DNA of 64,000 bases from Caulobacteraceae bacterium (GCA_027489335.1 JAIXZX010000001.1:248001-312000), one strand, 5' to 3'; numbered from the stretch's first letter, positions 16,434-26,135 are shown. The notes: generated from the sequence alone by a model not told the origin. Numbers and translations are program-made.

Positions 16434-16838
16434 ATGCGTAGCCCAGCCCTTGCCCTTGCTCTCGCCGCCTTGACCGTGACCGCCTGCGCCCCGACCTCTG
16501 CGCCGGGGGAGCTTTCGGCATCAGACCAGGGCGGTCAGGCGCGAGAGTGCTTCTTCACCCGCAACGTCAACGGCTTCAGCGCGCCAGACAATGAGACCTT
16601 GTATCTCCGCGTCGGCGTGCGCGACGTCTATCAGATGCAGATGTTTTCCCCCTGCCTCGACATGGACTGGGCCCAGCGGTTGGCTGTGGTGTCGCGGTCT
16701 GGATCCAGCGTCTGCCGCGGCATGGACGCGACCATCGTCTCGCCTGGTCCTCTGGGAGAACAGCGCTGCACGGTCCGCGCCGTGCGCAAGCTGACGCCGG
16801 CCGAGGTGGAAGCCCTGCCCCGAGGCAGCCGGCCCTGA
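16434..16838 (+). CDS. DUF6491 family lipoprotein
   Basis: A 134-residue exported protein with a lipoprotein signal (MRSPALALALAALTVTAC, lipobox TVTAC). The mature domain has the DUF6491 hallmarks: ECFFTRNVNGFSAPDNETLY, LRVGVRDVYQMQMFSPC and a C-terminal KLTPAEVEALP. Several Cys (for example in CFFT, SPCLD, SVCRG and QRCTV) may form disulphides in the periplasm. Function is unknown. AGGAGG just upstream of the ATG supports the start. It converges on the TonB receptor gene. Confidence 0.8.
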   Translation: MRSPALALALAALTVTACAPTSAPGELSASDQGGQARECFFTRNVNGFSAPDNETLYLRVGVRDVYQMQMFSPCLDMDWAQRLAVVSRSGSSVCRGMDATIVSPGPLGEQRCTVRAVRKLTPAEVEALPRGSRP

Positions 16839-16861
16839 GGGCGCGGCGAAAGCTCTGACCA

Positions 16862-16897
16862 AAGAAAATCGGCGCCGCCCTTGGGGGCGACGCCGAT
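16862..16897 (-). terminator. Intrinsic terminator of the second TonB receptor gene
   Basis: Read on the minus strand, ATCGGCG and CGCCGAT form the base of a long GC-rich hairpin that continues inward through CGCC/GGCG and is followed by TTTTCTTT. It lies just past the receptor stop (16946). A second hairpin, CCCGGCGG/CCGCCGGG (16910-16930), lies between it and the stop. Confidence 0.7.
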
Positions 16898-16945
16898 GAG
16901 AGATGCGAACCCGGCGGACAAGCCGCCGGGCTGCGGGTCTGCGCC

Positions 16946-19927
16946 TTAGAAGCGCTGCTTGATGCCGATCTTGAAGGTCCGGCCCAGCGGGTTCCCGTTG
17001 GTGTAGTCGTAGTTGTACATCGACTGCACGAAGGGGGGATCGGTATCCAGGATGTTCTGGATGCCGGCGCTGATGGTGGTGTTCCAGGGCAGTTCGATCT
17101 GACCCGTCAGGTCGTGCTGCCAGAAGTCATCCGTCTTGCCGACGTTCACAAAGGTCGCCGAGACGCGATCATAGCGGCAGGCGGCGCTGGCGCCGCTGGC
17201 CGGGCAGGGGGCGCCGATGATCTCGGTGCCTTCACGATACTGGAGCTGGTAGCGGACGTTCCAGGTCCCACCGTTGACATTGACGAAGCCGGTCGCCCGC
17301 AGACGGGGGTAGGAGTAGAACTCCGAAACCAGTTCGTGACGGCCGACACGGTCCTGCGCTGGCTCGATGACCACGCCGTTCGCCCCGAGGAGGGTGAAAT
17401 CGCTGCGATCGTAGGTCAGCAGGTAGGTGCCGTCGACGCCCATGGAGACCCGGGCGTCGAGCATATCGGTGCCGAAGAAGTCGTCGAAGTCGTACTGCGC
17501 CTTGAAGTCGAGGCCCGAGGTCTTGGTGGACGGACCGTTGACGATGAAGCGGCTGACCCCGATCACATTGGCCGGCGAGCAGGCGCCGTCAAAGATGAAG
17601 CGGGCGACGATCGCGGCGTTCGAGCAGTTCAGCGAGGCATAGAGCGCCGCAGTCGGCTCGAGCACCAGTTCCTTCTCGAAGTCGAACTTGAAGTAGTCCA
17701 CCGAGGCCTTGAAAGCGCCAGTGTCGAGCAGAACCCCGAAGTTGTAGGTCTTGGCGGTTTCCGGCTCGAGATTAGGATTGTTGTTGGTCACCACCGCGCG
17801 GTAGCTACCGCCGATGTTGGCCACACCCTTGCTGCTGCCCGGCGAGATCTGGGTCTGGCCTGGGGCGCGGAAGGTGGTGCCCGCCGAACCGCGGAAGGCC
17901 AGCCAGTCGGTGGCCTGCCAACGGGCGGAGATCTTCGGGTTGGTGGTGGAGCCCACCTGACCGCCGAACTCCTCGTGACGGACCGCCGCGCTGACTTCGA
18001 AACTGTCGGTGAAGGGCAGCCGCACTTCGCCGAACAGCGCCTCGACGTCACGGTCGACATCAGAGTCTTCCTGAGCGCCGAAGAAGACGAAGGGACCAAC
18101 CGGATCAGAGCAGATCGGCAGACCATCGTCGATCGAGTCGACGCAAGGGGTCGCCCGGACGTCGCCCAGGTTTTCCCAGTCATCCCGCGAACGGCTGTAG
18201 CGATACTGGCCGCCGGCCGCCCAGGCGATGTTGCCGCCGCCCAGTTCAATCCCGGTTTCACCGTTGAACACCAGGTCAGCGACCAGGATGTTGTTGGTGC
18301 CGATGTTGGTGTAGGTGCCGTAGAGCCACTCCACCAGGGCCGGGTTGTTCAACACCGCCGGGTTGGCCGCACCGCGATAGAAGGGGTTGGCCGCGCCGTT
18401 CACCGCGCTGGTGGCGATGCTGTTGGTGAAGGGGTTGAAGTACTGGCAGGGGCCGACGCCGGGAACGCCCGTAGCCGGATTACAGCCAGGACCGCCGAGA
18501 CCGTTGAGCGCATGCTGGATACGGTTCACCAGCAGGTCGTTGGTCACGATGACGGATTCGGTCTCCATATAGGTCAGAGCCGCATCCCAGCCGATGCCGT
18601 TTCCGAACTCACCCTTGAAGCCACCGGAAACCCGGAACGAGGTGTTCTGGATGTCCTGGTAGTCGGCGCCGTCGGGATTGGTCGGGTGACCCGCATGGGC
18701 GATGGCGCGCCAGAAGGCCTTGGCCATCGTCACGCCGCCGGCCATGCCGGCGCACTGGGCGGCGGAGAGCGGGGCCGCGCACTGGGTGCGCAGGTCGATC
18801 AGACCCGGGTGGGTCGCCGGCACGAAGTAAGGAACCTGGCCGTTGAAGCCGGGGACCGCCGTCGAGCCGGAGGTGCCGCCCGCCGTCCGCGGGGTCGGGA
18901 ACTGGGTGGTCAGGTTGGCCGGCGACAGACGCTGGTTCGGCACATCGCTGCGCTTCCAGGCCACTTCACCGTGGAAGGTGATGGTGTCGGTGACGTCGAA
19001 GTTCAGCTCGCCGTAGAGCTGGTAGTGATCTTCTTCGTTGACCAGGTCGTTGAAGGCCGAGAACTGGAAGCGGCAGACGCTGCCGGTGGCGGTGTTGCTG
19101 GTGGGCACCACGCCGGCGGTCAGCTGGCCGCCAAGTTCATTACAGCCGTTGTCCCGGAAGAAGGTCGTGCCGCCAGGGGTGCCGTAATAGCCGGGGTTCG
19201 AGGAACCGGACCAGCCGCCGTAGTAGACGGCGTCCATGGGGGTGCGGGCCCAGTCACGCTCGTTGATGTCCAGGCGCGAACGGTGGCGATAGCCTGCGGT
19301 CAGCAGCACATTGCCGCGGTCGAACAGGCTGCCCCAGGCGAGGTCGACGGTGTAGTCGCCGTCGGAGCCGTCGATCAGGGTGTAGTCAGCATCGACCTCA
19401 AAGCCGTCCAGGTCCTTGCGGGTGATGAAGTTGACCACGCCGCCGACGGCGTCGGAGCCGTAGGTGGCGGCCGCGCCGTCCTTCAGAATTTCCACCCGGC
19501 CGGTGGCGGCCGTGGGGATGAAGCCGAGGTCCTGACCACCGCCCTGGAAAGCGGCCTGGGTCGAGTCGGCCAGACGACGGCCGTTCATCAGGACCAGGGT
19601 CCGCGAGGCGCCGAGGCCGCGCAGGTTGATGGTCGCGGTGCCGGCGCCGCCATTGTAGCGGTTGCTTTCGCCCAGCGCGGACTGCGAGGCGCTGATGGTC
19701 TTGACCAGCTGGACGATGCTGGGCGAGCCCTGGCGCTCCAGTTCCGCCGCACCGAGGACGTCCACCGGCAGGGCGGCGTCTTCCGGCGTGCCGGCGATGA
19801 ATGAGCCGGTGACGACGACTTCCTCGACCACCGTGGGCTGAGCCTGGGCCGCGGCCGAACCGGCGGCTCCCATGGCCAGAGCGACGGCCATGACCGAGCC
19901 GCCGCAGAAATAGGTACGTTTCAACAT
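16946..19927 (-). CDS. TonB-dependent outer-membrane receptor (large)
   Basis: A 993-residue receptor. The ATG at 19927 follows a purine-rich GGAAGGAA and gives a good signal peptide (MLKRTYFCGGSVMAVALAMG, cleavage after AAAQA). The TonB box is VVEEVVVTGS. The plug has INLRGLGASRTLVLMNGRR and VEILKDGAAATYGSDAVGGV. The barrel is long and ends LGRTFKIGIKQRF with a C-terminal Phe. This subgroup, abundant in Caulobacterales and sphingomonads, usually imports plant- or algal-derived oligomers rather than siderophores; the ligand cannot be told from sequence. It is monocistronic: a terminator follows and no transport gene is adjacent. Confidence 0.92.
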   Translation of the reverse strand: MLKRTYFCGGSVMAVALAMGAAGSAAAQAQPTVVEEVVVTGSFIAGTPEDAALPVDVLGAAELERQGSPSIVQLVKTISASQSALGESNRYNGGAGTATINLRGLGASRTLVLMNGRRLADSTQAAFQGGGQDLGFIPTAATGRVEILKDGAAATYGSDAVGGVVNFITRKDLDGFEVDADYTLIDGSDGDYTVDLAWGSLFDRGNVLLTAGYRHRSRLDINERDWARTPMDAVYYGGWSGSSNPGYYGTPGGTTFFRDNGCNELGGQLTAGVVPTSNTATGSVCRFQFSAFNDLVNEEDHYQLYGELNFDVTDTITFHGEVAWKRSDVPNQRLSPANLTTQFPTPRTAGGTSGSTAVPGFNGQVPYFVPATHPGLIDLRTQCAAPLSAAQCAGMAGGVTMAKAFWRAIAHAGHPTNPDGADYQDIQNTSFRVSGGFKGEFGNGIGWDAALTYMETESVIVTNDLLVNRIQHALNGLGGPGCNPATGVPGVGPCQYFNPFTNSIATSAVNGAANPFYRGAANPAVLNNPALVEWLYGTYTNIGTNNILVADLVFNGETGIELGGGNIAWAAGGQYRYSRSRDDWENLGDVRATPCVDSIDDGLPICSDPVGPFVFFGAQEDSDVDRDVEALFGEVRLPFTDSFEVSAAVRHEEFGGQVGSTTNPKISARWQATDWLAFRGSAGTTFRAPGQTQISPGSSKGVANIGGSYRAVVTNNNPNLEPETAKTYNFGVLLDTGAFKASVDYFKFDFEKELVLEPTAALYASLNCSNAAIVARFIFDGACSPANVIGVSRFIVNGPSTKTSGLDFKAQYDFDDFFGTDMLDARVSMGVDGTYLLTYDRSDFTLLGANGVVIEPAQDRVGRHELVSEFYSYPRLRATGFVNVNGGTWNVRYQLQYREGTEIIGAPCPASGASAACRYDRVSATFVNVGKTDDFWQHDLTGQIELPWNTTISAGIQNILDTDPPFVQSMYNYDYTNGNPLGRTFKIGIKQRF

Positions 19928-20044
19928 TGGTTTCCTTCCCCCTCTTGGCGCCGATCCCCTTATGGCGTGGGGATTTTGACCCGTGAGCAAAAACGATCAT
20001 CCGGCGCCTTTCGCAAAAGCGCCAGAATTTTTTCAACGGGGAGA

Positions 20045-20073
20045 CATATCCAAGCTATTTGACCGTTGTGCAA
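20045..20073 (-). promoter_or_regulatory. Candidate promoter of the large TonB receptor gene
   Basis: Minus-strand TTGCAC (20068-20073) and GATATG (20045-20050) are 17 bp apart, giving a predicted start near 20037 and a leader of about 110 nt. The -35 is good and the -10 is imperfect. Confidence 0.4.
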
Positions 20074-20151
20074 GTTTCTGTAGCGAAACCCTTACGGCTT
20101 AAGGGGTTGCGAGCGTACCCCGCCTTCTACAACCCTTGATGTAACCGCTCA

Positions 20152-20223
20152 TGGCGTTACGTTCAGGCGGCCGGACGCGGCCGGGTTCCCTTAGGGCGCC
20201 CACCGAAGCAGGGCGTAACGCCA
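20152..20223. repeat. 10-bp perfect inverted repeat upstream of the TonB receptor promoter
   Basis: TGGCGTTACG (20152-20161) and CGTAACGCCA (20214-20223) are exact reverse complements 52 bp apart. The interval contains further short GC hairpins (GGCCG/CGGCC and CCC/GGG). It is part of the 410-bp gap 19928-20337, in which nothing else apart from the candidate promoter is evident. It may be a pair of operator sites or the closing stem of an RNA structure. Confidence 0.45.
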
Positions 20224-20337
20224 GCGAGAGCCGTCCCTTTTTGACAATACCGCATTTTCTATAGCGGGCCTGGGGGAGGCGCGTTGCGTCAGGCCCCACC
20301 GCGCTTCGCCGCCACGAATCAGGTCAGGGCGCGCGCG

Positions 20338-20925
20338 TCACCGCCGACCGGCGGCCCACTCCTCGGCCAGCACGGCGTAGAGATAGGTGTCACGCCAGGC
20401 CCCACGAAGCCGGCGATCCTGCCGAAAGCACCCCTCCCGGCGCATGCCCAGCTTCTCCATCACCCGGTAGGAGCCCGTGTTTCGAACATCACAGGTGGCG
20501 GCGATGCGGTGCAGGCCAAACTGGAATCCCATGTCGAGCATGGCCGCAGCCGCTTCGCTGACGATCCCCTGCCCCCACAGATCACGGCGTAGGACATAGC
20601 CCATCTCGACAACAGCGTTTGGGATGTCCCGCAAATGCAGGGCGATGGACCCGACGACACAGGCCTCGGCCTTCAGCTCAATGGCCAGGGACAGGTCGAG
20701 CCTCGGCCAGGTCGCCTGCTGCTCCAGGACGCGGGCCATGAAGGCAGCGGTGTCCTCGGGGCTGTTGGGTCCCCAGGGCATGTACCGGGTCACCTCGGGA
20801 TCGGAGCCATAGGCGTGCACCGCCTCAGTGTCCTCTAGCCGGAAGTCCCGCAGGATCAGGCGGTCAGTCTCTAGGCGGTCTGGGCGCTCGGGCGGAGGCG
20901 CCAGGTCGGCGGCGGGGGTGGTCAC
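20338..20925 (-). CDS. GNAT family N-acetyltransferase (RimJ/RimL type)
   Basis: A 195-residue acetyltransferase of the RimJ/RimL-like GNAT group. It opens with LETDRLILRDFRLEDTEAVH, has the central strand VVEMGYVLRRDLWGQGIVSEA (acetyl-CoA loop in WGQGIVSEA) and the RIAATCDVRNTGSYRVMEKLGM motif near the C-terminus. It probably acetylates an amine on a small molecule or a protein N-terminus; the target is unknown. The frame opens at a GTG at 20925. It is separate from the downstream receptor gene. Confidence 0.88.
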   Translation of the reverse strand: MTTPAADLAPPPERPDRLETDRLILRDFRLEDTEAVHAYGSDPEVTRYMPWGPNSPEDTAAFMARVLEQQATWPRLDLSLAIELKAEACVVGSIALHLRDIPNAVVEMGYVLRRDLWGQGIVSEAAAAMLDMGFQFGLHRIAATCDVRNTGSYRVMEKLGMRREGCFRQDRRLRGAWRDTYLYAVLAEEWAAGRR

Positions 20926-21161
20926 ATCTCATCTCCAGGGGCTTGGGCCGCCAGGATCCGAGGACACGTGACCCCGGCCTTGCGGCGGGGGTCGGGGCGA
21001 TCTTGCGCTAGGCGCGCAGGCGAACGTCCTTACGACCCCGGAAGGGACGATAGGAACAATTGCCGCGGCGCGAAGCGAGGATCATGGGGCGGACGCTAGC
21101 AGGCCCGCAGCCATCAGGCCAGCGCGCCAAGGGCGGCCAGCGGATGTCGGTGAGAAGGAGA

Positions 21162-21236
21162 TGGTGGACGCGACAGGGATTGAACCTGTGACCCCCTCGA
21201 TGTCAACGAGGTGCTCTCCCGCTGAGCTACGCGTCC
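21162..21236 (-). tRNA. tRNA-Val (anticodon GAC)
   Basis: On the minus strand a full cloverleaf reads from GGACGCG (acceptor 5' arm at 21236) to CGCGTCC plus A and an encoded CCA. The D arm has GCTCAGCGGGAGAGC, the anticodon stem-loop has CCTCG-TTGACAT-CGAGG with anticodon GAC, and the T arm has the GGTTCAATCC loop. Length is 75 nt with CCA. It lies immediately downstream of cpdR on the same strand and has its own promoter. Confidence 0.96.
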
Positions 21237-21276
21237 ATACCGGTGGCCCCCTTTTCGGGGGACGGGAAGGGCGGCG

Positions 21277-21304
21277 GTATAACGGGCGGCCCGCCCCTGT
21301 GCAA
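21277..21304 (-). promoter_or_regulatory. Promoter of the tRNA-Val gene
   Basis: Minus-strand TTGCAC (21299-21304) and TTATAC (21277-21282) are 16 bp apart (17 to an overlapping TATACC). The transcript would start about 34 nt before the mature tRNA and pass through a CCCCC/GGGGG hairpin (about 21247-21261). Confidence 0.6.
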
Positions 21305-21334
21305 GGGCTGAAAGTCGCCCGCGGGGCCGACGCC

Positions 21335-21691
21335 TCAGGCGGCCATCATCCGCTCCACCTCGGCGACGATCTCGCGCAGATGGATGGGCTTGGACAGGAC
21401 CTTGGCCCCGGCGGGGGCGGAATCTCCAGCGGCCAGCGCCACGGCGGCGAAGCCGGTGATGAACATGATGCGCAAGGACGGATTGCGGGCGGCGGCCAGG
21501 CGGGCCACCTCGATTCCGTCCATGCCAGGCATGACGATGTCGGTGAGCAGCAGATCCCAGTCCTGATCCAGGACCGAGGCTGCCTCTTCCCCATCGGCGC
21601 AGGCGCGCACCTCGAAGCCGGCGCGCTCCAGGGCGCGGGCCAGGAAGCCGCGCAGGGAGTCGTCGTCCTCGGCGAGAAGAATGCGGGGCAT
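21335..21691 (-). CDS. cpdR: CpdR single-domain response regulator
   Basis: A 118-residue receiver domain without an output domain. It reads MPRILLAEDDDSLRGFLARA at the start, LLLTDIVMPGMDGIEVARLA around the phospho-acceptor and IMFITGFAAVAL plus VLSKPIHLREIV at the end, close to Caulobacter CpdR. With the ATG at 21691 the acceptor is Asp51, the residue known in CpdR; longer starts (21718, 21766) shift it. Unphosphorylated CpdR binds ClpX, localises ClpXP to the pole and primes degradation of PdeA, TacA, CtrA (with RcdA/PopA) and others; the CckA-ChpT phosphorelay inactivates it. The protein ends Ala-Ala, like many ClpX substrates. It is divergent from the N-formylglutamate amidohydrolase gene. 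Confidence 0.88.
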   Translation of the reverse strand: MPRILLAEDDDSLRGFLARALERAGFEVRACADGEEAASVLDQDWDLLLTDIVMPGMDGIEVARLAAARNPSLRIMFITGFAAVALAAGDSAPAGAKVLSKPIHLREIVAEVERMMAA

Positions 21692-21800
21692 GGGCGATTC
21701 CAGGGCGTCGTCTTTCATGGAGCGACCATAGGGGCGGCTTTGTAAATCCCCGATGAACCGCCCCACCCTTCGACCAAGGCTCGTTCGCCCGCCGATCCGT

Positions 21801-21829
21801 TTGACCCGGCGCCCGGCGCATCGTCATAT
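21801..21829 (+). promoter_or_regulatory. Candidate promoter for the N-formylglutamate amidohydrolase gene
   Basis: TTGACC (21801-21806) and TCATAT (21824-21829) are 17 bp apart. The predicted start falls at about 21836, next to the ATG at 21837, so the mRNA could be leaderless. No Shine-Dalgarno sequence is visible before that ATG, which agrees. Confidence 0.45.
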
Positions 21830-21836
21830 GCCGGCC

Positions 21837-22739
21837 ATGTCCGCGGTCGAGCCCCTTGATGTCGCAGAGCCGGCCGCCCTGGCGCCGGCAGGCTTCGAGG
21901 TGCGCCGCGCCGCAGCTCCAGGGGCCCCGCCGCCGACCCCGGTGATCTTCGCCTCGCCCCATTCGGGCCGGCTTTATCCGGACGATATGATGTCGGCGGC
22001 CAGGCTGGACGCCCAGGCCATCCGCCGCTCCGAAGACGCCTTTGTCGACCAGCTGGTGGAGGGCGCGCCGCAGGCCGGGGCGGCCCTGATCACCGCCAAC
22101 TATGCGCGCGCCTATATAGATGTGAACCGCGACGCCTTCGAACTCGACCCGGCCATGTTCACCGACGCCCTGCCGGACTTCGCCCGCAGCCGCACCGCCC
22201 GGGTGGCCGCAGGCCTGGGGGCCATCGCCAAGGTGGTCTCCGAGGGCCAGGAGATCTATGCGCGCAAGCTGACCTTCGCCGAGGCCCAGAGCCGGATCGA
22301 AGGCGCCCACCGCCCCTATCATGAGGCCCTGAGCGGCCTGATCGCCGAGGCCCTGGCCGCCCATGGGGTCGCCATACTGGTGGACTGGCATTCCATGCCG
22401 TCGGCCGCCGCCCGGGCGGCCGGCGCCGCCGGCTGCGACATGGTCCTGGGGGATCGCTTCGGCTCGGCCTGCGCCAATGGCCTGACCCGTCTGGCCGAGG
22501 TGGAGCTGGAGGCCCGCGGCTACCGGGTGGTGCGCAACACCCCCTATGCCGGCGGCTACACCACCGAGCACTACGGCCGCCCGGCCCGCCGGGTGCACGC
22601 CCTGCAGATCGAGCTGAACCGGGCGCTGTATCTGGATGAAGACACCCTGTCGCCCACCCCCGGCTTCGACCGCCTTAAGGCCGACATCGCCGCCCTGACC
22701 CTCGCCCTGACGTCGCACGACTGGGCCAGCCGGCTCTGA
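21837..22739 (+). CDS. N-formylglutamate amidohydrolase family protein
   Basis: A 300-residue member of the N-formylglutamate amidohydrolase family (HutG-like), which hydrolyses N-formyl-glutamate or related N-acyl amino acids. Motifs: VIFASPHSGRLYP near the N-terminus (His in SPHSG), ALITANYARAYIDVNRDAFE, ILVDWHSMPS and VVRNTPYAGGYTTEHYGRP, with HALQIELNRALY near the end. Putative zinc ligands are the His in SPHSG and DWHS. No other histidine-degradation gene is adjacent, so the substrate may differ. The ATG at 21837 is preferred because a promoter is placed for a leaderless transcript; ATGs at 21828 and 21753 are in frame. Confidence 0.85.
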   Translation: MSAVEPLDVAEPAALAPAGFEVRRAAAPGAPPPTPVIFASPHSGRLYPDDMMSAARLDAQAIRRSEDAFVDQLVEGAPQAGAALITANYARAYIDVNRDAFELDPAMFTDALPDFARSRTARVAAGLGAIAKVVSEGQEIYARKLTFAEAQSRIEGAHRPYHEALSGLIAEALAAHGVAILVDWHSMPSAAARAAGAAGCDMVLGDRFGSACANGLTRLAEVELEARGYRVVRNTPYAGGYTTEHYGRPARRVHALQIELNRALYLDEDTLSPTPGFDRLKADIAALTLALTSHDWASRL

Positions 22740-22758
22740 ACGGCGCCTCCAGAACGCC

Positions 22759-22788
22759 AAAAAAAAGGCCGCGCTCGAAAGCGCGGCC
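22759..22788 (-). terminator. Intrinsic terminator of candidate sRNA A
   Basis: 9-bp perfect stem (22767-22775 with 22780-22788), CGAA/TTCG tetraloop, and an eight-base A run (22759-22766) that reads as U8 on the minus strand. It is a textbook minus-strand terminator placed between plus-strand genes. Confidence 0.9.
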
Positions 22789-22843
22789 AGTTCATTAGGG
22801 AGGAAACGCCCAGGAAGGGCAGAGACGTCCGGAGACGCCTCAC
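22759..22843 (-). ncRNA. Candidate small regulatory RNA A with CCUCCC motif
   Basis: An 85-nt minus-strand transcript is predicted between two plus-strand genes. 5' to 3': hairpin GAGGCGTC-TCCG-GACGTCTC (22822-22841), hairpin GCCC-TTCCT-GGGC (22808-22820), a single-stranded GTTTCCTCCCTAATGAACT with an anti-Shine-Dalgarno-like CCUCCC, then a perfect terminator GGCCGCGCT-TTCG-AGCGCGGCC with eight T. A sigma-70-like promoter ends about 7 bp before the first hairpin. The 17 bases TGGGCGTTTCCTCCCTA are identical in a second locus at 62604-62620. No minus-strand gene lies upstream, so the terminator needs its own transcript. I do not recognise a named family. Confidence 0.65.
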
Positions 22844-22849
22844 GGTCAA

Positions 22850-22878
22850 AATCTACGGTGCGGCGCACAAAAGAACAA
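22850..22878 (-). promoter_or_regulatory. Promoter of candidate sRNA A
   Basis: Minus-strand TTGTTC (22873-22878) and TAGATT (22850-22855) are 17 bp apart; the start would be near 22843, right at the first hairpin. A 12-bp perfect palindrome TCGCAATTGCGA (22890-22901) just upstream of the -35 could be a regulator site. The rest of the gap 22902-23082 is the typA leader, with a GGTGAC/GTCACC hairpin (22998-23019). Confidence 0.5.
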
Positions 22879-23082
22879 GGGATAAATTGTCGCAATTGCG
22901 AAGGCGACCCGTGATATCCAGTTTTCCTGTTCTTTTTCCGCGACTTAATGGTCTACGATCACGCAAGATTTCGTGCTGCAACGCACAAGTCTGAGGGGGT
23001 GACCTGAGAGGCTGTCACCAGTTCGCGCTAGCCCTGGGGCGTCTTGTCCCCTAAAAGCCGCCGCTTCCGGAAAAGGTTTCCC

Positions 23083-24915
<1,833 letters not shown>

Positions 24916-24974
24916 GGCTTCGGCCCGACGTCCCAGGGACAGACAGGGCATGGAGAGGCGGCTAGGATCGTTCC

Positions 24975-26135
24975 ATGCCTGACGCCACCTTCGCCGCCCT
25001 GCCGACCACCATCTTCGAGGAGATGAGCGGGCTGGCGCGGGCGCATGGGGCGATCAATCTCGGCCAGGGCTTTCCCGACGATCCAGGCCCCGAAGCCCTG
25101 CGGCGTAAGGCGGCTGAGGCGGTGCTGGACGGCTACAACCAGTATCCGCCCATGGCCGGCCTGCCGGAGCTGCGGGCCGCGGTCGCCGGCCACTTTCGCC
25201 GGACCCAGGGGCTTGAGTTCGACCCGACCGCCGAGGTGGTGATCACCTCGGGCGCCACCGAGGCCCTGGCCGCAGCCTTCCTGGCCCTGATCGAGCCGGG
25301 CGACGAGGTCATCGTCTTCCAGCCCCTCTATGACGCCTATCTGCCGCTGATCCGGCGGGCGGGCGGCGTGCCCAAACTCATCTCTTTATCCCCGCCCCAC
25401 TGGCGCTTCACCTCCGCCATGCTGGAGGCGGCGGTCACGCCCAGGACCCGGTTCGTGGTGCTGAACAACCCGGTTAATCCCACCGGCGTCGTGGTCCCCG
25501 ACGAGGACCTGGCCTTGCTGGCGGAGATCTGCGTGGCCCACGACCTGATCGCCATCTGCGATGAGGTCTGGGAGCAGGTGGTCTTCGCACCTGCCCTCCA
25601 CCGCCCGCTGATGGCCTATCCCGGCATGGCCGGACGCTGCGTGAAGATCGGCTCGGCGGGCAAGATGTTCGGACTGACCGGCTGGAAGGTGGGCTTTGTC
25701 TGCGCCGCCGCACCCATCGCCCGTCACGTGGCCAAGGCCCATCAGTTCCTGACCTTCACCACCCCACCCAACCTGCAGGTGGCCGTAGCCTTTGGCCTGG
25801 AGACTCTCGGCGACTGGCTGAAGGAGATGCCCGCAGGCCTGGCCGCGAGCCAGGCTCGGCTTGCAGACGCCCTGAGCAGGGAGGGCTTCGCCGTCCTGCC
25901 CTCCCAGGGGACCTATTTCCTGAACGTCGATCTGGCGGCCTCCGGCGTCGCCATGAACGACCGCAACTTCGCACTGATGGCCGTTCGCGAAGTCGGCGTG
26001 GCCTCCATCCCAGTCTCGGCCCTCTATGAGACCGAGCCGGTCGACACCATCCTGCGCCTGTGCTTCGCCAAGGCCGACGCCACCCTGGACGAGGGCGCGC
26101 GGCGGCTCGCCCGGGCCCGGGACCTGGCCACCTAA
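24975..26135 (+). CDS. Class I/II PLP-dependent aminotransferase
   Basis: A 386-residue fold-type I aminotransferase. It has INLGQGFPDDPGPEALRRKA (substrate loop), YPPMAGLPELRAA, VVITSGATEALAAAFLALI, NNPVNPTGVV (PLP-binding Asn), ICDEVWEQVVF (Asp pairing with the pyridine N), and the Schiff-base Lys in SAGKMFGLTGWKVG. The C-terminal CFAKADATL matches kynurenine/methionine aminotransferases (KAT/YbdL type). Substrate preference is therefore probably methionine, kynurenine or glutamine. It starts 60 bp after typA and may be cotranscribed. Its stop overlaps the convergent GNAT gene by 4 bp. Confidence 0.88.
   Translation: MPDATFAALPTTIFEEMSGLARAHGAINLGQGFPDDPGPEALRRKAAEAVLDGYNQYPPMAGLPELRAAVAGHFRRTQGLEFDPTAEVVITSGATEALAAAFLALIEPGDEVIVFQPLYDAYLPLIRRAGGVPKLISLSPPHWRFTSAMLEAAVTPRTRFVVLNNPVNPTGVVVPDEDLALLAEICVAHDLIAICDEVWEQVVFAPALHRPLMAYPGMAGRCVKIGSAGKMFGLTGWKVGFVCAAAPIARHVAKAHQFLTFTTPPNLQVAVAFGLETLGDWLKEMPAGLAASQARLADALSREGFAVLPSQGTYFLNVDLAASGVAMNDRNFALMAVREVGVASIPVSALYETEPVDTILRLCFAKADATLDEGARRLARARDLAT

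Noticed and set aside
17114..19804. 896-codon plus-strand open frame opposite the large TonB receptor
   Set aside because: It is a GC-rich antisense frame of the receptor gene; the composition (GRRAGG-type repeats) and lack of any domain mark it as a shadow.
20099..20299. 66-codon minus-strand frame in the TonB receptor upstream gap
   Set aside because: No ribosome binding site or recognisable domain; it lies over the inverted repeat and is probably non-coding.
21008..21085. Minus-strand 25-codon basic ORF (MILASRRGNCSYRPFRGRKD...) downstream of the tRNA
   Set aside because: It lacks a Shine-Dalgarno sequence and I recognise no family; length is easily reached by chance in GC-rich DNA.
22571..22849. 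92-codon minus-strand ORF across candidate sRNA A
   Set aside because: It runs through the perfect terminator into the amidohydrolase gene; an RNA gene explains the region better.
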